Shown piece after piece: positions 49,402 through 58,106 of a stretch of 64,000 bases of DNA. A model generated the notes under the pieces. It was not told the DNA's origin. It did not search any database and saw only the letters and a program-made list of their open reading frames with translations. Made by a program: the position numbers and the translations under genes. The number at the start of each line of letters is the position of its first letter. Within the stretch, counting starts at the first letter, position 1. Origin of the DNA: an uncultured Carboxylicivirga sp. (GTDB taxonomy: Bacteria > Bacteroidota > Bacteroidia > Bacteroidales > Marinilabiliaceae); the NCBI RefSeq assembly GCF_963674565.1, contig NZ_OY771430.1:3286001-3350000 (forward strand), in the 5' to 3' direction.

Positions 49402-49474
49402 TGTTATTTAGTTTTTTAGTTATTAGTCAGTGGTCAGTAGTTTTTTACAGTTCACTACCAACTAGTAATACTGA
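49402..49474. repeat. nqrA-nqrB intergenic inverted repeat
   Basis: TAGTCAGT (about 49425-49432) and ACTGACTA (about 49470) are complementary, with internal GTCAGTAG/CTACCA copies. Short motifs of the TAGTCAGTGGTCAGTAG type resemble low-complexity intergenic repeats I recall from other Bacteroidota. It might form a hairpin in the nqr mRNA between the first two genes. Confidence 0.4.
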
Positions 49475-50824
49475 CTAGCTCAACTCTTTAATCATTAAAT
49501 CAATACCTCTACGTAACATAGCTTGAAGTGGCTGCTTTGAAGTACAAACAAACTCGCAAAGTGCAACATCTTCTTCAGCCAACTCATAAATTCCCAATTG
49601 TTCCATTTTATCAATGTCATCCACAAGAATGGCACGAAATAAAAATTCAGGAAGAATATCCATTGGCATTACTTTTTCGTACTCACCTGACATAATGAAT
49701 GATCTTCGGCCTCCATGCATATTGGCATCCAAACGATACTCTTTTTTCTTGCACATCCAGCTAAAGAAGGTACGAGAAACACTGTATTTACCAAAACCAG
49801 GTGTTGCCCATCCCATAAATTCGAAATAATCACCTTCAGGAATAACTGTTACCTGTGAGTGATATACTCCTAAATAACCGTCATCATCTATTTGTGTACC
49901 GGTAAGAACATTACCGCTGATGTATCTTAAGGTACCGTCTTTCTTAACATTGCCTTTAACTAATGTTGAAATAGATGCTCCTAATTTAGTGCGATAGTAT
50001 GCTTTTTTCTCAACCTCACTACCCGCAACAACAACTACACGGTTTGAATCATACTTTCCTTCAGCAAATAATTTACCGATGGCCACAATTTCCTGTGGTT
50101 GTGCTACCCACACTACTTCACCTTTACTAATTGGCATAGTATGGTGAATTTGAACACCTACATTACCTGCAGGATGAGGACCTTCAAAAGAATGAATAGT
50201 AACCCCTTTAAGGTTATTGAACACTTTTGAAGCAGCACCATTCTGAACACCAATATGAACATTGTCGCATAAACGCTTAACAACGTCAATACCCGTTTGC
50301 AAAGCCTCTTCCTGACCTGTTAACACAAAGTCATAATCAGGTGCTAAAGGAGCTGAGTCGAATGCTGAAATGTAAAACGCCTTAGGTGTTTCTTTTGCAT
50401 CAGCAATCACATCATAAGGACGCTTACGAATGAATGGCCACAAACCTGCTGCCTGTAACTTTTCAACCACTTGTTCCTTTGATAACTCACTGGCTTTAGC
50501 CGGGGCAAATTGCTCAGCAGCATCGGTGCCATCTGATTTCACCACAACTTCCAAAATCTTACGGCGCTCACCGCGGTTAACCGCATGCAACTCGCCACTT
50601 ACAGGTGAAACGAATTTTATTTCAGGACGATACTTGTCGAAAAATAAAACCGTACCCGTTTTCACCTTGTCCCCAACCTTTAATGCCATTTTAGGAACCA
50701 CACCATGAAAATCGGCAGGTTTAATCGCAAAAAATTCGGGTAATTCGGCTTGTCCGAATACATTATCAGCTTTTCCTGAAAGCTGAATATCCAGACCTTT
50801 TTTTAATTTTATTACCTCTGACAT
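49475..50824 (-). CDS. nqrA: Na+-translocating NADH:quinone reductase subunit A
   Basis: A cytoplasmic-side subunit of 449 residues, with no membrane helices, linked to quinone binding. The N-terminus 'IKLKKGLDIQLSGKADNVFG' and later 'FFAIKPADFHGVVPKMALKVGDKVKTGTVLFFDK', 'YFEFMGWATPGFGKYSVSRTFFSWM' and 'MHGGRRSFIMSGEYEKVMPMDILPEFLFRAILVDDIDKMEQLGIYELAEEDVALCEFVCTSKQPLQAMLRRGIDLMIKE' are characteristic of NqrA. It opens the operon; a -7 box lies at 50857-50864. Confidence 0.97.
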   Translation of the reverse strand: MSEVIKLKKGLDIQLSGKADNVFGQAELPEFFAIKPADFHGVVPKMALKVGDKVKTGTVLFFDKYRPEIKFVSPVSGELHAVNRGERRKILEVVVKSDGTDAAEQFAPAKASELSKEQVVEKLQAAGLWPFIRKRPYDVIADAKETPKAFYISAFDSAPLAPDYDFVLTGQEEALQTGIDVVKRLCDNVHIGVQNGAASKVFNNLKGVTIHSFEGPHPAGNVGVQIHHTMPISKGEVVWVAQPQEIVAIGKLFAEGKYDSNRVVVVAGSEVEKKAYYRTKLGASISTLVKGNVKKDGTLRYISGNVLTGTQIDDDGYLGVYHSQVTVIPEGDYFEFMGWATPGFGKYSVSRTFFSWMCKKKEYRLDANMHGGRRSFIMSGEYEKVMPMDILPEFLFRAILVDDIDKMEQLGIYELAEEDVALCEFVCTSKQPLQAMLRRGIDLMIKELS

Positions 50825-50856
50825 GTTTGAAAAACGGTTTTTTTATTTTTAAGCTG

Positions 50857-50864
50857 CAAAAATA
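50857..50864 (-). promoter_or_regulatory. -7 promoter box of the nqr operon
   Basis: The minus strand reads TATTTTTG, matching TAnnTTTG, 32 bases before the nqrA ATG. A -33 TTTG is not evident. Confidence 0.45.
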
Positions 50865-50992
50865 TAGAAAATTATAACTTTTCCATCTATATTACGCTCT
50901 TAAAAAGAGCTTAAATACTGCTTTAATTTAGTTTGCTGAGTCAAGGAAAGCACAGCAAATGTAGAATTGTTTCTTTATTTATCCAAACAGAT

Positions 50993-52264
50993 ATGTCTAT
51001 ATTTAAATACCTTTTAATTAGTACATTCGCAACAATACCCTTTTTAGCAACAGGCAACAACCCTGTTTATACGGCTTCTAATATACATACAGTACAGTTA
51101 CATAAAACTGGTTGGAATCAAAGTTTACCCATTATTCATTTAAATTCTCAGGAAGAATTAACGCTTAGTTTCGATGATTTTGCCTACGATACAAAAAACT
51201 ACCAGTACAGTATAATTCATTGCGATGCCAACTGGGAAGAATCAGATCTTATGCAAACGGAATTTATCAAGGGATTTATGCCCAACCCCGTTTTAAATTA
51301 TCAGTACTCATTCAACAGTACTTTTGATTATATCCATTATTCATTGGCTTTCCCCAATGAAGATATTCAAATTAAGATTTCAGGAAATTATCTCATTAAA
51401 ATTTTTGAATTGGGCAGTGAAGACAATCCTATTCTAACCCGTCCTTTTTATGTTTCTGAATCGCAGGTAAGCATAGTTCCTCAAATTAAGTATACTGCCA
51501 GTGCTACCCTGAGATCATCCAAGCAGGAATTGCATTTTAGCATTCAACATCCTGGATTCAACATCAATAACCCCAGAGAAGACATCAAGGTTGTTTTGCA
51601 ACAAAACGGCAGATGGGATAATAGAATAACAAATCTAAAACCTCTGTTCATACGCCAATCAGAATTGGTTTATGAACACAATCGTGAAATACTTTTTGAT
51701 GGTGGAAACGAATACAGATGGCTGGATATAAGAAGCACACGCTTTGCGCCGGAATATGTGGAAAGCATTACTTTTCATGACCCTCATTATCATTTCACCT
51801 TATTCCCGGATAAAAGTCGTGGCGATAAATCCTATTTTTACAAAGAAGATTTTAACGGTAAATATTATATCGATGTACGCGAGAATCGTGATCCGGAAAT
51901 TGAAGGTGATTATGTTTTTGTGCATTTTAAATTACCCGTTGAAAAGCCTTTTCTAACAAGTAAAGTTTATGTTACTGGTGCATTGAGTGATTGGCAGATG
52001 AATACCGACAATGAGATGCAATACAATACTCAAACCAACATGTACGAATTAACACTACTTTTAAAACAAGGATTTTACAATTACCATTATCTCTTATGGA
52101 ACGAAAACCAAACATATGCTGATGTTGGCACTTTTGAAGGGAATTTCGGACAAACCGAAAACGACTATATTATATATGTATATTATCGAAGTATAAGTGA
52201 TAACTATGATCGTTTGGTAGGAGTTAATGTGACAAATTCGTTAAAATACACCATGACAAATTAA
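50993..52264 (+). CDS. Type IX secretion system plug protein (DUF5103)
   Basis: This belongs to the T9SS plug family, which in structural work closes the SprA translocon when it is idle. The ATG at 50993 starts a signal peptide (MSIFKYLLISTFATIPFLATG), giving 423 residues; an earlier in-frame start at 50933 is unlikely. The N-terminal part has 'TLSFDDFAYDTKNYQYSIIHCDANWEESDLMQTEFIKGF', the signature of the family. A middle beta domain follows, and the C-terminal ~100 residues ('KVYVTGALSDWQMNTDNEMQYNTQTNMYELTLLLKQGFYNYHYLLW') resemble a CBM48/glycogen-binding Ig fold. It acts in the periplasm at the outer membrane. It is divergent from nqrA, with no linked T9SS genes. Confidence 0.88.
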   Translation: MSIFKYLLISTFATIPFLATGNNPVYTASNIHTVQLHKTGWNQSLPIIHLNSQEELTLSFDDFAYDTKNYQYSIIHCDANWEESDLMQTEFIKGFMPNPVLNYQYSFNSTFDYIHYSLAFPNEDIQIKISGNYLIKIFELGSEDNPILTRPFYVSESQVSIVPQIKYTASATLRSSKQELHFSIQHPGFNINNPREDIKVVLQQNGRWDNRITNLKPLFIRQSELVYEHNREILFDGGNEYRWLDIRSTRFAPEYVESITFHDPHYHFTLFPDKSRGDKSYFYKEDFNGKYYIDVRENRDPEIEGDYVFVHFKLPVEKPFLTSKVYVTGALSDWQMNTDNEMQYNTQTNMYELTLLLKQGFYNYHYLLWNENQTYADVGTFEGNFGQTENDYIIYVYYRSISDNYDRLVGVNVTNSLKYTMTN

Positions 52265-52360
52265 AATTTTGCAAGATTGTTAAATAAAAAACTGATTAAT
52301 CTCATAAAAAGAGCACCCCAAACCCTGACAAAATTCATACCCTTGGCATGCAAAATTCAA

Positions 52361-52368
52361 TAGCTTTG
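52361..52368 (+). promoter_or_regulatory. Possible -7 promoter box of pruA
   Basis: TAGCTTTG matches TAnnTTTG, 140 bases before the pruA ATG. A TTGG lies 15 bases upstream of it. It implies a long leader in which I see no further structure. Confidence 0.4.
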
Positions 52369-52507
52369 TTTTCAATGAGAAGTACTGTTTAAATGGCATT
52401 CAGAGCAACATTTAATTTCAATTAATAATGTTGTATCTTTTCTATACAGTTCAAAGATTTTCATTGATTTGATCAACACAAATAATAACCATCATAAACA
52501 AAACGCT

Positions 52508-54136
52508 ATGCCAAAAGGAATCTTTAATGTGCCAAAAGCTGTTAACGAGCCTGTAAAAAGCTATGCTCCTGGATCTCCAGAGCGTGCCGAACTAAAAAAG
52601 CAATTAGAATTGCTTAGATCACAGGAGTTGGATATTCCGATGTTTATCGGAGGTCAGGAAATCAGAACCGACAATAAAAAACGAATTCATCCTCCTCATG
52701 AGATCAATCATACCTTAGGATATTACCACCAGGGAGATGAAACTCACGTTCATATGGCTATCGACGCAGCCCTTAAAGCTCGTAAAAAATGGGCTGAACT
52801 AAGCTGGGAGCATCGTGCTTCAATCTTTTTAAAAGCTGCTGATTTATTAGCCGGTCCATATCGTCAGGTTTTGAATGCTGCTACTATGTTAGGTCAGTCA
52901 AAAAATGCTTTCCAGGCTGAAATTGATGCTGCATGTGAGTTGGCAGATTTCTTCCGATTCAATGTTCAGTATATGACACAGATTTATTCCGATCAACCTG
53001 AATCATCACCTGGTATCTGGAACCGTGTTGAATACCGTCCGCTGGAAGGATTCGTTTTTGCATTGACTCCGTTTAACTTTACCTCTATTGCTGGTAACCT
53101 GCAAACAGCACCGGCTATGATGGGTAATGTTACCGTTTGGAAACCGTCTAAGACAGCTGTTTATTCAGCATATTTCCTAATGAAATTATTTAAGGAGGCT
53201 GGTGTACCTGATGGAGTTATCAACCTTGTTTATGCTTCAGGTCCTGTTGCTGCTAATGTAGTATTTGAACATCCTGATTTTGCAGGATTCCACTTTACCG
53301 GTTCTACATCTGTTTTCCAAAGTACATGGAAAGCCATCGGAACCAACATCGCTAAATACAAAACCTACCCACGTATTGTTGGCGAAACTGGTGGAAAAGA
53401 CTACATCTTTGCTCATAAATCATGTGATGTTAAAGCGGTTGCAACAGCTATAACCCGCGGAGCTTTTGAATACCAGGGACAGAAATGTTCTGCTGCTTCA
53501 CGTGCTTATATGCCATCAAGCAAATGGGCTGAAATCCGAGAATTAGTTGGAGAACAACTGAAAGAAGTAAAAATGGGCCCTCCTGAAGACTTCACCAACT
53601 TTGTTAATGCTGTTATCGACGAAGCTTCATTCGACAAGTTGTCCGGAGCTATTGATGATGCAAAAGCAAGTAATGAGGCTGAAATTATCTTTGGAGGTAA
53701 CTACGATAAATCGGTTGGTTATTTTATTGAGCCTACCATCATCCTTACTACAAATCCGAAATACGACACTATGGAAGAAGAGTTGTTTGGCCCTGTTCTG
53801 ACTATTTATGTATATGATGACACCAAACTGGATGAAACACTTGACACATTAGATTCAACATCTATTTATGCTTTAACAGGTGGAATATTTGCACAGGATC
53901 GTTACATCATTGAGAAGTTAACCAAACGTTTGGTAAACACAGCAGGTAACTTCTACATCAATGATAAACCAACAGGAGCTGTAGTTGGTCAACAGCCTTT
54001 CGGAGGTTCTCGTGGATCGGGTACCAACGACAAAGCCGGATCAGCTATTAACCTTATGCGTTGGGTTAGTCCTCGTACGATTAAAGAGACTTTTGTTCCG
54101 CCACATGATTATAAATATCCATTTTTGGCAGAGTAA
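52508..54136 (+). CDS. pruA: 1-pyrroline-5-carboxylate (L-glutamate gamma-semialdehyde) dehydrogenase
   Basis: This enzyme oxidises glutamate semialdehyde to glutamate with NAD+ in proline breakdown. It has 542 residues from the ATG at 52508 (MPKGIFNVPKAVNEPVKSYAPGSPER), the long single-function form; an in-frame TTG at 52469 is less likely. Aldehyde dehydrogenase motifs: 'PFNFTSIAGNLQTAPAMMGNVTVWKPS', the general base region 'ETGGKDYIF' and the catalytic cysteine in 'YQGQKCSAASRAYMP'. The C-terminal 'GQQPFGGSRGSGTNDKAGSAINLMRWVSPRTIKE' matches the P5CDH group. No proline dehydrogenase gene is adjacent. A strong terminator follows. Confidence 0.95.
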   Translation: MPKGIFNVPKAVNEPVKSYAPGSPERAELKKQLELLRSQELDIPMFIGGQEIRTDNKKRIHPPHEINHTLGYYHQGDETHVHMAIDAALKARKKWAELSWEHRASIFLKAADLLAGPYRQVLNAATMLGQSKNAFQAEIDAACELADFFRFNVQYMTQIYSDQPESSPGIWNRVEYRPLEGFVFALTPFNFTSIAGNLQTAPAMMGNVTVWKPSKTAVYSAYFLMKLFKEAGVPDGVINLVYASGPVAANVVFEHPDFAGFHFTGSTSVFQSTWKAIGTNIAKYKTYPRIVGETGGKDYIFAHKSCDVKAVATAITRGAFEYQGQKCSAASRAYMPSSKWAEIRELVGEQLKEVKMGPPEDFTNFVNAVIDEASFDKLSGAIDDAKASNEAEIIFGGNYDKSVGYFIEPTIILTTNPKYDTMEEELFGPVLTIYVYDDTKLDETLDTLDSTSIYALTGGIFAQDRYIIEKLTKRLVNTAGNFYINDKPTGAVVGQQPFGGSRGSGTNDKAGSAINLMRWVSPRTIKETFVPPHDYKYPFLAE

Positions 54137-54143
54137 TAAATCA

Positions 54144-54170
54144 AATCCCGCAGATGCGGGATTTTTTTTT
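54144..54170 (+). terminator. Terminator after pruA
   Basis: AATCCCGC (54144-54151) pairs with GCGGGATT (54156-54163) around AGAT, followed by a long T run. Confidence 0.92.
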
Positions 54171-54204
54171 GTGCCTTTGCTAAGTTCTGAGGCACAAAGT
54201 TTAT

Positions 54205-54212
54205 TACCTTTG
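54205..54212 (+). promoter_or_regulatory. -7 promoter box of the DivIC/FtsB-like gene
   Basis: TACCTTTG matches TAnnTTTG and lies 16 bases before the ATG at 54228. TTTG at 54176-54179 is a possible -33 element, though 25 bases away. Confidence 0.5.
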
Positions 54213-54227
54213 TCGAAAAGGTACAAT

Positions 54228-54533
54228 ATGAACTGGTCGAACTTTAAAAAATACATTCAGCCACTAATCAGCAACAAATACTTTATAGCATTTGTGATTT
54301 TTGTGGTTTACATTGGTATTTTCGATCAGAACAACCTGATTGACCGCTTCAAATTACAATCCCGCATTACCAAGTTAGAAAAGCAGAAAGAGCACTACAT
54401 TGAAGAGATTGAACAAAACAACCGAAAAATGAAAGAGCTTCAGAGTAGTACCGACAACCTAGAAAAATTTGGAAGGGAAGAATACCTTATGAAGAAAAAA
54501 GACGAAGTGCTTTTTATCGTTGAAGAAGAATAA
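54228..54533 (+). CDS. Septum formation initiator family protein (FtsB/DivIC-like)
   Basis: A small bitopic division protein of 101 residues. I chose the ATG at 54228 because it lies just after the pruA terminator and a promoter box, whereas the frame upstream runs through pruA coding sequence. A membrane helix is at about residues 17-33 (YFIAFVIFVVYIGIFDQ), then a periplasmic coiled coil (about 40-80, 'LQSRITKLEKQKEHYIEEIEQNNRKMKELQSS'), and the family end motif 'NLEKFGREEYLMKKKDEVLFIVEE'. By homology it would join FtsL and FtsQ at the septum. It ends 1 base before the next gene. Confidence 0.88.
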   Translation: MNWSNFKKYIQPLISNKYFIAFVIFVVYIGIFDQNNLIDRFKLQSRITKLEKQKEHYIEEIEQNNRKMKELQSSTDNLEKFGREEYLMKKKDEVLFIVEEE

Positions 54534-54534
54534 T

Positions 54535-54858
54535 ATGGATTTTAAAAGAGTTTTAAGCATACTGTATTACATCGGTATGGGACTGGTATTTTTAGGAGTA
54601 CTAATGGGTGTGACAAATGTTGACTATAACTACCTTGTTTTATTTATCGGTAGTTTACCAATTATAGGTGTAAGAATTTATAACCGTATCATTGGTCGGA
54701 AAGAAAACTACCGTGTATTTTCCATATTAATTTACAGTTCTTTGTTTTTATTACCGACAGCCTGGGCAATGTATACTAACCGAACTTACTGGGTAGTTTT
54801 TATCATTTGTATGGTAGTGCTTGATTTTTATGCCAGTTTTCGACGACTCAAAAAATAA
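54535..54858 (+). CDS. Hypothetical four-helix membrane protein
   Basis: A protein of 107 residues starting at the ATG at 54535, one base after the stop of the DivIC-like gene, so the two are coupled. Four membrane segments are predicted: about 7-25 (SILYYIGMGLVFLGVLMGV), 32-48, 63-80 and 86-101. The tail is basic (SFRRLKK), suggesting a cytoplasmic end. No family is recognised. Its tie to a division gene suggests a possible link with cell division, which is inference only. Confidence 0.7.
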   Translation: MDFKRVLSILYYIGMGLVFLGVLMGVTNVDYNYLVLFIGSLPIIGVRIYNRIIGRKENYRVFSILIYSSLFLLPTAWAMYTNRTYWVVFIICMVVLDFYASFRRLKK

Positions 54859-54941
54859 ATAAGTAGAAAGTTAAAAGATTAAAGTGTAAAGGCAAGAAAA
54901 TAAGTTTATTCCGGACTTTGGATTATTCACTTCAGACATAA

Positions 54942-56189
54942 TTACTCCTTTTCCCATTTTCTAAAATAGTCCAATACATCATTGGTATCCATCAGATCAT
55001 CGGCATCCCTTTCGAGTAATTCAATTAGATCGAGAGAAGCATCAAAAACGGCTGTTTTTTCCAGAAAATGTTCGTGAACATAGTTCAGGTATTTCACAAC
55101 TCTAAAAGCGTCAAAAACCTCAAAAAACCGTTTATTAAACGTATTTAATGAAGAACAATTATTATTCACATTAGTAAGATCAGTATAGAAGTCTGAATTC
55201 ATTAAATAACTTCTGATTCGACCGCTTAATTCACTTAAAAGATCCAGATAACCATCTTGCTCTATCTTAAAGAATTTATCCCGTATAGTAAACAAATCCT
55301 TCAGATCGATAAAAGCCTGCAAATTATAAGTCTTATAATCATCAGAATCATTAATTAGTTTTGCAATGGTAGGTCCGGTTCCAAATGGCACACGATCAGA
55401 CATACGTGAAGATGGATATACACATGTGGTATTTAACTCTGAGAAACGACCTAATGAAATTACTTTTTGAAGAAAATAAAAATCTTCACCAGCTTGTTTT
55501 CGCGGCATACCTCCTGCCCTTACATATGCTTCTGCAGTAACAGCGAAGCTAGAACCAACTGTATGAAAGGCATGTGGATGTCCGGTCCATCGCAATGCCT
55601 GCAAATAATATCTTAAATGCAGCTCATATTGAAAAATTGCCTCTTTTTGCGAATCATTAAGCCCTTCACTTTGATGTTCGAAACAAATGGTACAACCATT
55701 TATTATTTCTTCTTCAAACTTCTTCCATACTTCTGTAAAGTAATTGGGACAAACAACACAATCAGCATCTAAAGATAAGATGATTCCTCCAGGATTATCC
55801 TCATCAGCAAATTTTGAAACGGCATAATCCATACCTATTTTACGCGCCCACCCAACTCCGGCATGTTTGGCAATTAAATCATAGGCTTGAATAACAGAAA
55901 TAGAATAATCGGAATATTCATGCCGTTGACCAATCAAATAATCAAATAGTTTATATTGACGAAGTTTAACTTCTTGGATGCAATCTGAAGAGTAATTTAC
56001 AACCATTATTAACTCTATCTTCTTCAGGCATTTTTCTGCTGCCACTTGCATAGAATCAAGTAAAATATCAATAAATTCCTCTTCAAGATATACAGGGATA
56101 ACTACCCTGATATCTTTCTTTGAGTCATCCTTTTCCAAGGGAATACAGACTGAATGTCTTGACAAATATTTCTGAAAAAGCTTATCCAT
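54942..56189 (-). CDS. Glycosyltransferase family 2 protein
   Basis: A GT-A fold protein of 415 residues. The N-terminal domain has 'IRVVIPVYLEEEFIDILLDSMQVAAEKC', 'VGWARKIGMDYAVSKFADEDNPGGIILSLDADCVVCPNYF' (DAD as the DxD metal site, about residue 143) and 'GSSFAVTAEAYVRAGGMPRKQAGEDFYFLQKV' (acceptor-side ED motif). The C-terminal ~170 residues are helical with no membrane segment, unlike processive synthases. It is probably cytosolic and works on an unknown glycan. It lies downstream of the ompH-like gene but beyond that gene's terminator. Confidence 0.82.
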   Translation of the reverse strand: MDKLFQKYLSRHSVCIPLEKDDSKKDIRVVIPVYLEEEFIDILLDSMQVAAEKCLKKIELIMVVNYSSDCIQEVKLRQYKLFDYLIGQRHEYSDYSISVIQAYDLIAKHAGVGWARKIGMDYAVSKFADEDNPGGIILSLDADCVVCPNYFTEVWKKFEEEIINGCTICFEHQSEGLNDSQKEAIFQYELHLRYYLQALRWTGHPHAFHTVGSSFAVTAEAYVRAGGMPRKQAGEDFYFLQKVISLGRFSELNTTCVYPSSRMSDRVPFGTGPTIAKLINDSDDYKTYNLQAFIDLKDLFTIRDKFFKIEQDGYLDLLSELSGRIRSYLMNSDFYTDLTNVNNNCSSLNTFNKRFFEVFDAFRVVKYLNYVHEHFLEKTAVFDASLDLIELLERDADDLMDTNDVLDYFRKWEKE

Positions 56190-56199
56190 AAAAATAAAA

Positions 56200-56225
56200 A
56201 AGGCAGAACTTTAAAAAGTTCTGCC
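56200..56225 (-). terminator. Terminator of the OmpH-like gene
   Basis: GGCAGAACTT (56202-56211) pairs with AAGTTCTGCC (56216-56225) around a 4-base loop, and the minus strand continues with a T run. Confidence 0.9.
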
Positions 56226-56246
56226 CTAATATATCAATATAATTTC

Positions 56247-56849
56247 TTACTTGGTACCTGCTTCATGACGTGCATTAAGCGCATCAGTTACATGTTGTGT
56301 AATGTCAACACCATGTGCACCATACAATACATTATCACCCAATGTATTGCTTAAAATAACCTTATAAGGCTTATCCTTAGCAAATTCCTTAAGATAATTT
56401 TCCAATGTGTCACGAAGCTGACGATTTAATTTGTCCTGCTCCTGCATCAGTTCATTGGTTAAACGTTGATTTAATAATTGTAAATCCTGTTCTGCTTTAG
56501 CCAAACGATCTCTTTCTTTATTAAATCTATCCTGCGACAAGAAGGCATTGGTTTGAACTTTACGTTGAAAATCCACTGCATCTTGCTGAAAAATCCTTGC
56601 TTTCTCTGCGTAATCAGCTCTTGAAGCCTCCTCTTTAGACATCAATTGCTCGTTAACCACTTTTGCAAAGTTATAATTCAACAACAATGAGTCTGTATTA
56701 ATAAAAGCAACAGGATAAACATCTCCATCGGCAGCAGTTTCACCTTCACCTGAAACTACAGCTTCTTTTGAAGAAGAAAAATGTAGCACGTATAAAATGA
56801 TAACAGCAATTAATAAAACTCCATTTAATACTGTAGATAATTGTTTCAT
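56247..56849 (-). CDS. OmpH/Skp family periplasmic chaperone-like protein
   Basis: A protein of 200 residues in the Skp family, which holds unfolded outer-membrane proteins in the periplasm. The N-terminal hydrophobic segment (about 6-25, VLNGVLLIAVIILYVLHFSS) looks like an uncleaved anchor rather than a signal peptide. 'VAFINTDSLLLNYNFAKVVNEQLMSKEEA' starts the domain, followed by two long coiled-coil arms (about 75-150) and 'FAKDKPYKVILSNTLGDNVLYGAHGVDITQHVTDALNARHE', the usual ending. It is a single-gene unit with a terminator, near the PorP/SprF and adhesin genes. A role for it in their export is not shown. Confidence 0.88.
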   Translation of the reverse strand: MKQLSTVLNGVLLIAVIILYVLHFSSSKEAVVSGEGETAADGDVYPVAFINTDSLLLNYNFAKVVNEQLMSKEEASRADYAEKARIFQQDAVDFQRKVQTNAFLSQDRFNKERDRLAKAEQDLQLLNQRLTNELMQEQDKLNRQLRDTLENYLKEFAKDKPYKVILSNTLGDNVLYGAHGVDITQHVTDALNARHEAGTK

Positions 56850-57019
56850 ATTCTCACTAATGATTTTATAGCTTATTTTTAACGGAGAACAAATATAATC
56901 TATTAGCCTGCATATAAAAATATTTGCTCACTTTTTTATTTCTATATTCCGCATTGTATATACTCAAATGCCACAACATTAATTACTTCATAATCATAAA
57001 TCGATTCTTAAATTTTCAA

Positions 57020-58075
57020 TTAGAAGATTTTCCGTGTACGACGACGATACTTAGAACCTGAAGCATTACCGTATCCGGGAGCACTACAAGGGATCGCTCC
57101 CCTTGGACTTCTTTTCTTGTAAACCTGATTAAACCGATAAATAAGTGACAATTCATTAGCCCCGTTACTATATCCGCTCAACTCTGATAAGGTAAAATCG
57201 TAACTGTATGCAAAACGAATATTTCCAACATTTACTCCCAAAATAAATATCAAGCCATCATTATTACTCAAGCCATTCTGCGAAGCAAAAGGAATACCCC
57301 TATACCATACACCTATTTCCATTGGATTAAGAAACCAGTATGTTCCAAAATCCAGCTGATTAAATCCTTGTTGAATCCGATAATTAAATGCTGCTGTTAA
57401 ACTCTGATCTATTCGGCTTCTTCCTGTTTTGTATTCAAACTTATAACCACCATAAAAAGATGTTTTGATTGGGTTATAGGTCTCAATGTCAGTAATTGCA
57501 ATATCATGTTTAATGATATTATCAACCGACATTCCAAACCAGAAAAAATCACTGTAGATCATGGCCGAAGCTGCAGCATCGAAATACTTTGTGTTCTCAT
57601 TGCCATAAACCGAACTTCCAATGGTAGATCCATCACTTCCCTGATCGGAAGGTAAAACAGAACTTACGGCATTCAGATTTACTTCAGCATATTTAAATTG
57701 AATCCCGGGTCGAACAAAAATTCCATCATTAATGGCAAATTCATACGCATATAATGCACTGATATCCTGACGAACCAATTTTCCATCACCACTATCATCA
57801 CGCAAAAACATTAATCCTAAGCCACTACTGTAGTCTTCGAAAAAATGATCTGCAGCTAATGCATATGTCTTGTAAGTATTGGGTATACCCGGCCATTGAT
57901 CCCGATAAGTCAGGCTTATGCGCGATCCATTGGTTAGTCCAGTAAAGGAAGGACTTAAATATAGAGGACTGGCGTACACCTGAGAGAAAGATGCATCCTG
58001 AGCATTAAGATGCATCATATTGAGGCATCCGATTAACAGGATTATAATTCTCAAATGTTCTTTCTTCTTTATCAT
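57020..58075 (-). CDS. PorP/SprF family T9SS membrane protein
   Basis: An outer-membrane beta-barrel protein of 351 residues. The signal peptide is residues 1-25 (LRIIILLIGCLNMMHLNAQ). 'DASFSQVYASPLYLSPSFTGLTNGSRISLTYRDQWPGI' is the family signature of PorP/SprF. The rest has alternating strands, with 'SSGLGLMFLRDDSGDG' and a C-terminal 'YDFTLSELSGYSNGANELSLIYRF' typical of the barrel end. In gliding Bacteroidota, SprF-like proteins are needed to export or anchor a specific type B cargo encoded beside them; here the adhesin gene ends 31 bases upstream, so the two are probably a cargo-anchor pair in one operon. Confidence 0.93.
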   Translation of the reverse strand: MIKKKEHLRIIILLIGCLNMMHLNAQDASFSQVYASPLYLSPSFTGLTNGSRISLTYRDQWPGIPNTYKTYALAADHFFEDYSSGLGLMFLRDDSGDGKLVRQDISALYAYEFAINDGIFVRPGIQFKYAEVNLNAVSSVLPSDQGSDGSTIGSSVYGNENTKYFDAAASAMIYSDFFWFGMSVDNIIKHDIAITDIETYNPIKTSFYGGYKFEYKTGRSRIDQSLTAAFNYRIQQGFNQLDFGTYWFLNPMEIGVWYRGIPFASQNGLSNNDGLIFILGVNVGNIRFAYSYDFTLSELSGYSNGANELSLIYRFNQVYKKRSPRGAIPCSAPGYGNASGSKYRRRTRKIF

Positions 58076-58106
58076 GGTTAAGGTTTCCCTAATATAGGTA
58101 TTAAAA

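Noticed and set aside
53985..54227. N-terminal extension of the DivIC/FtsB-like frame into pruA
   Set aside because: This part overlaps pruA coding sequence and its terminator; a promoter box and the ATG at 54228 give a normal-length protein.
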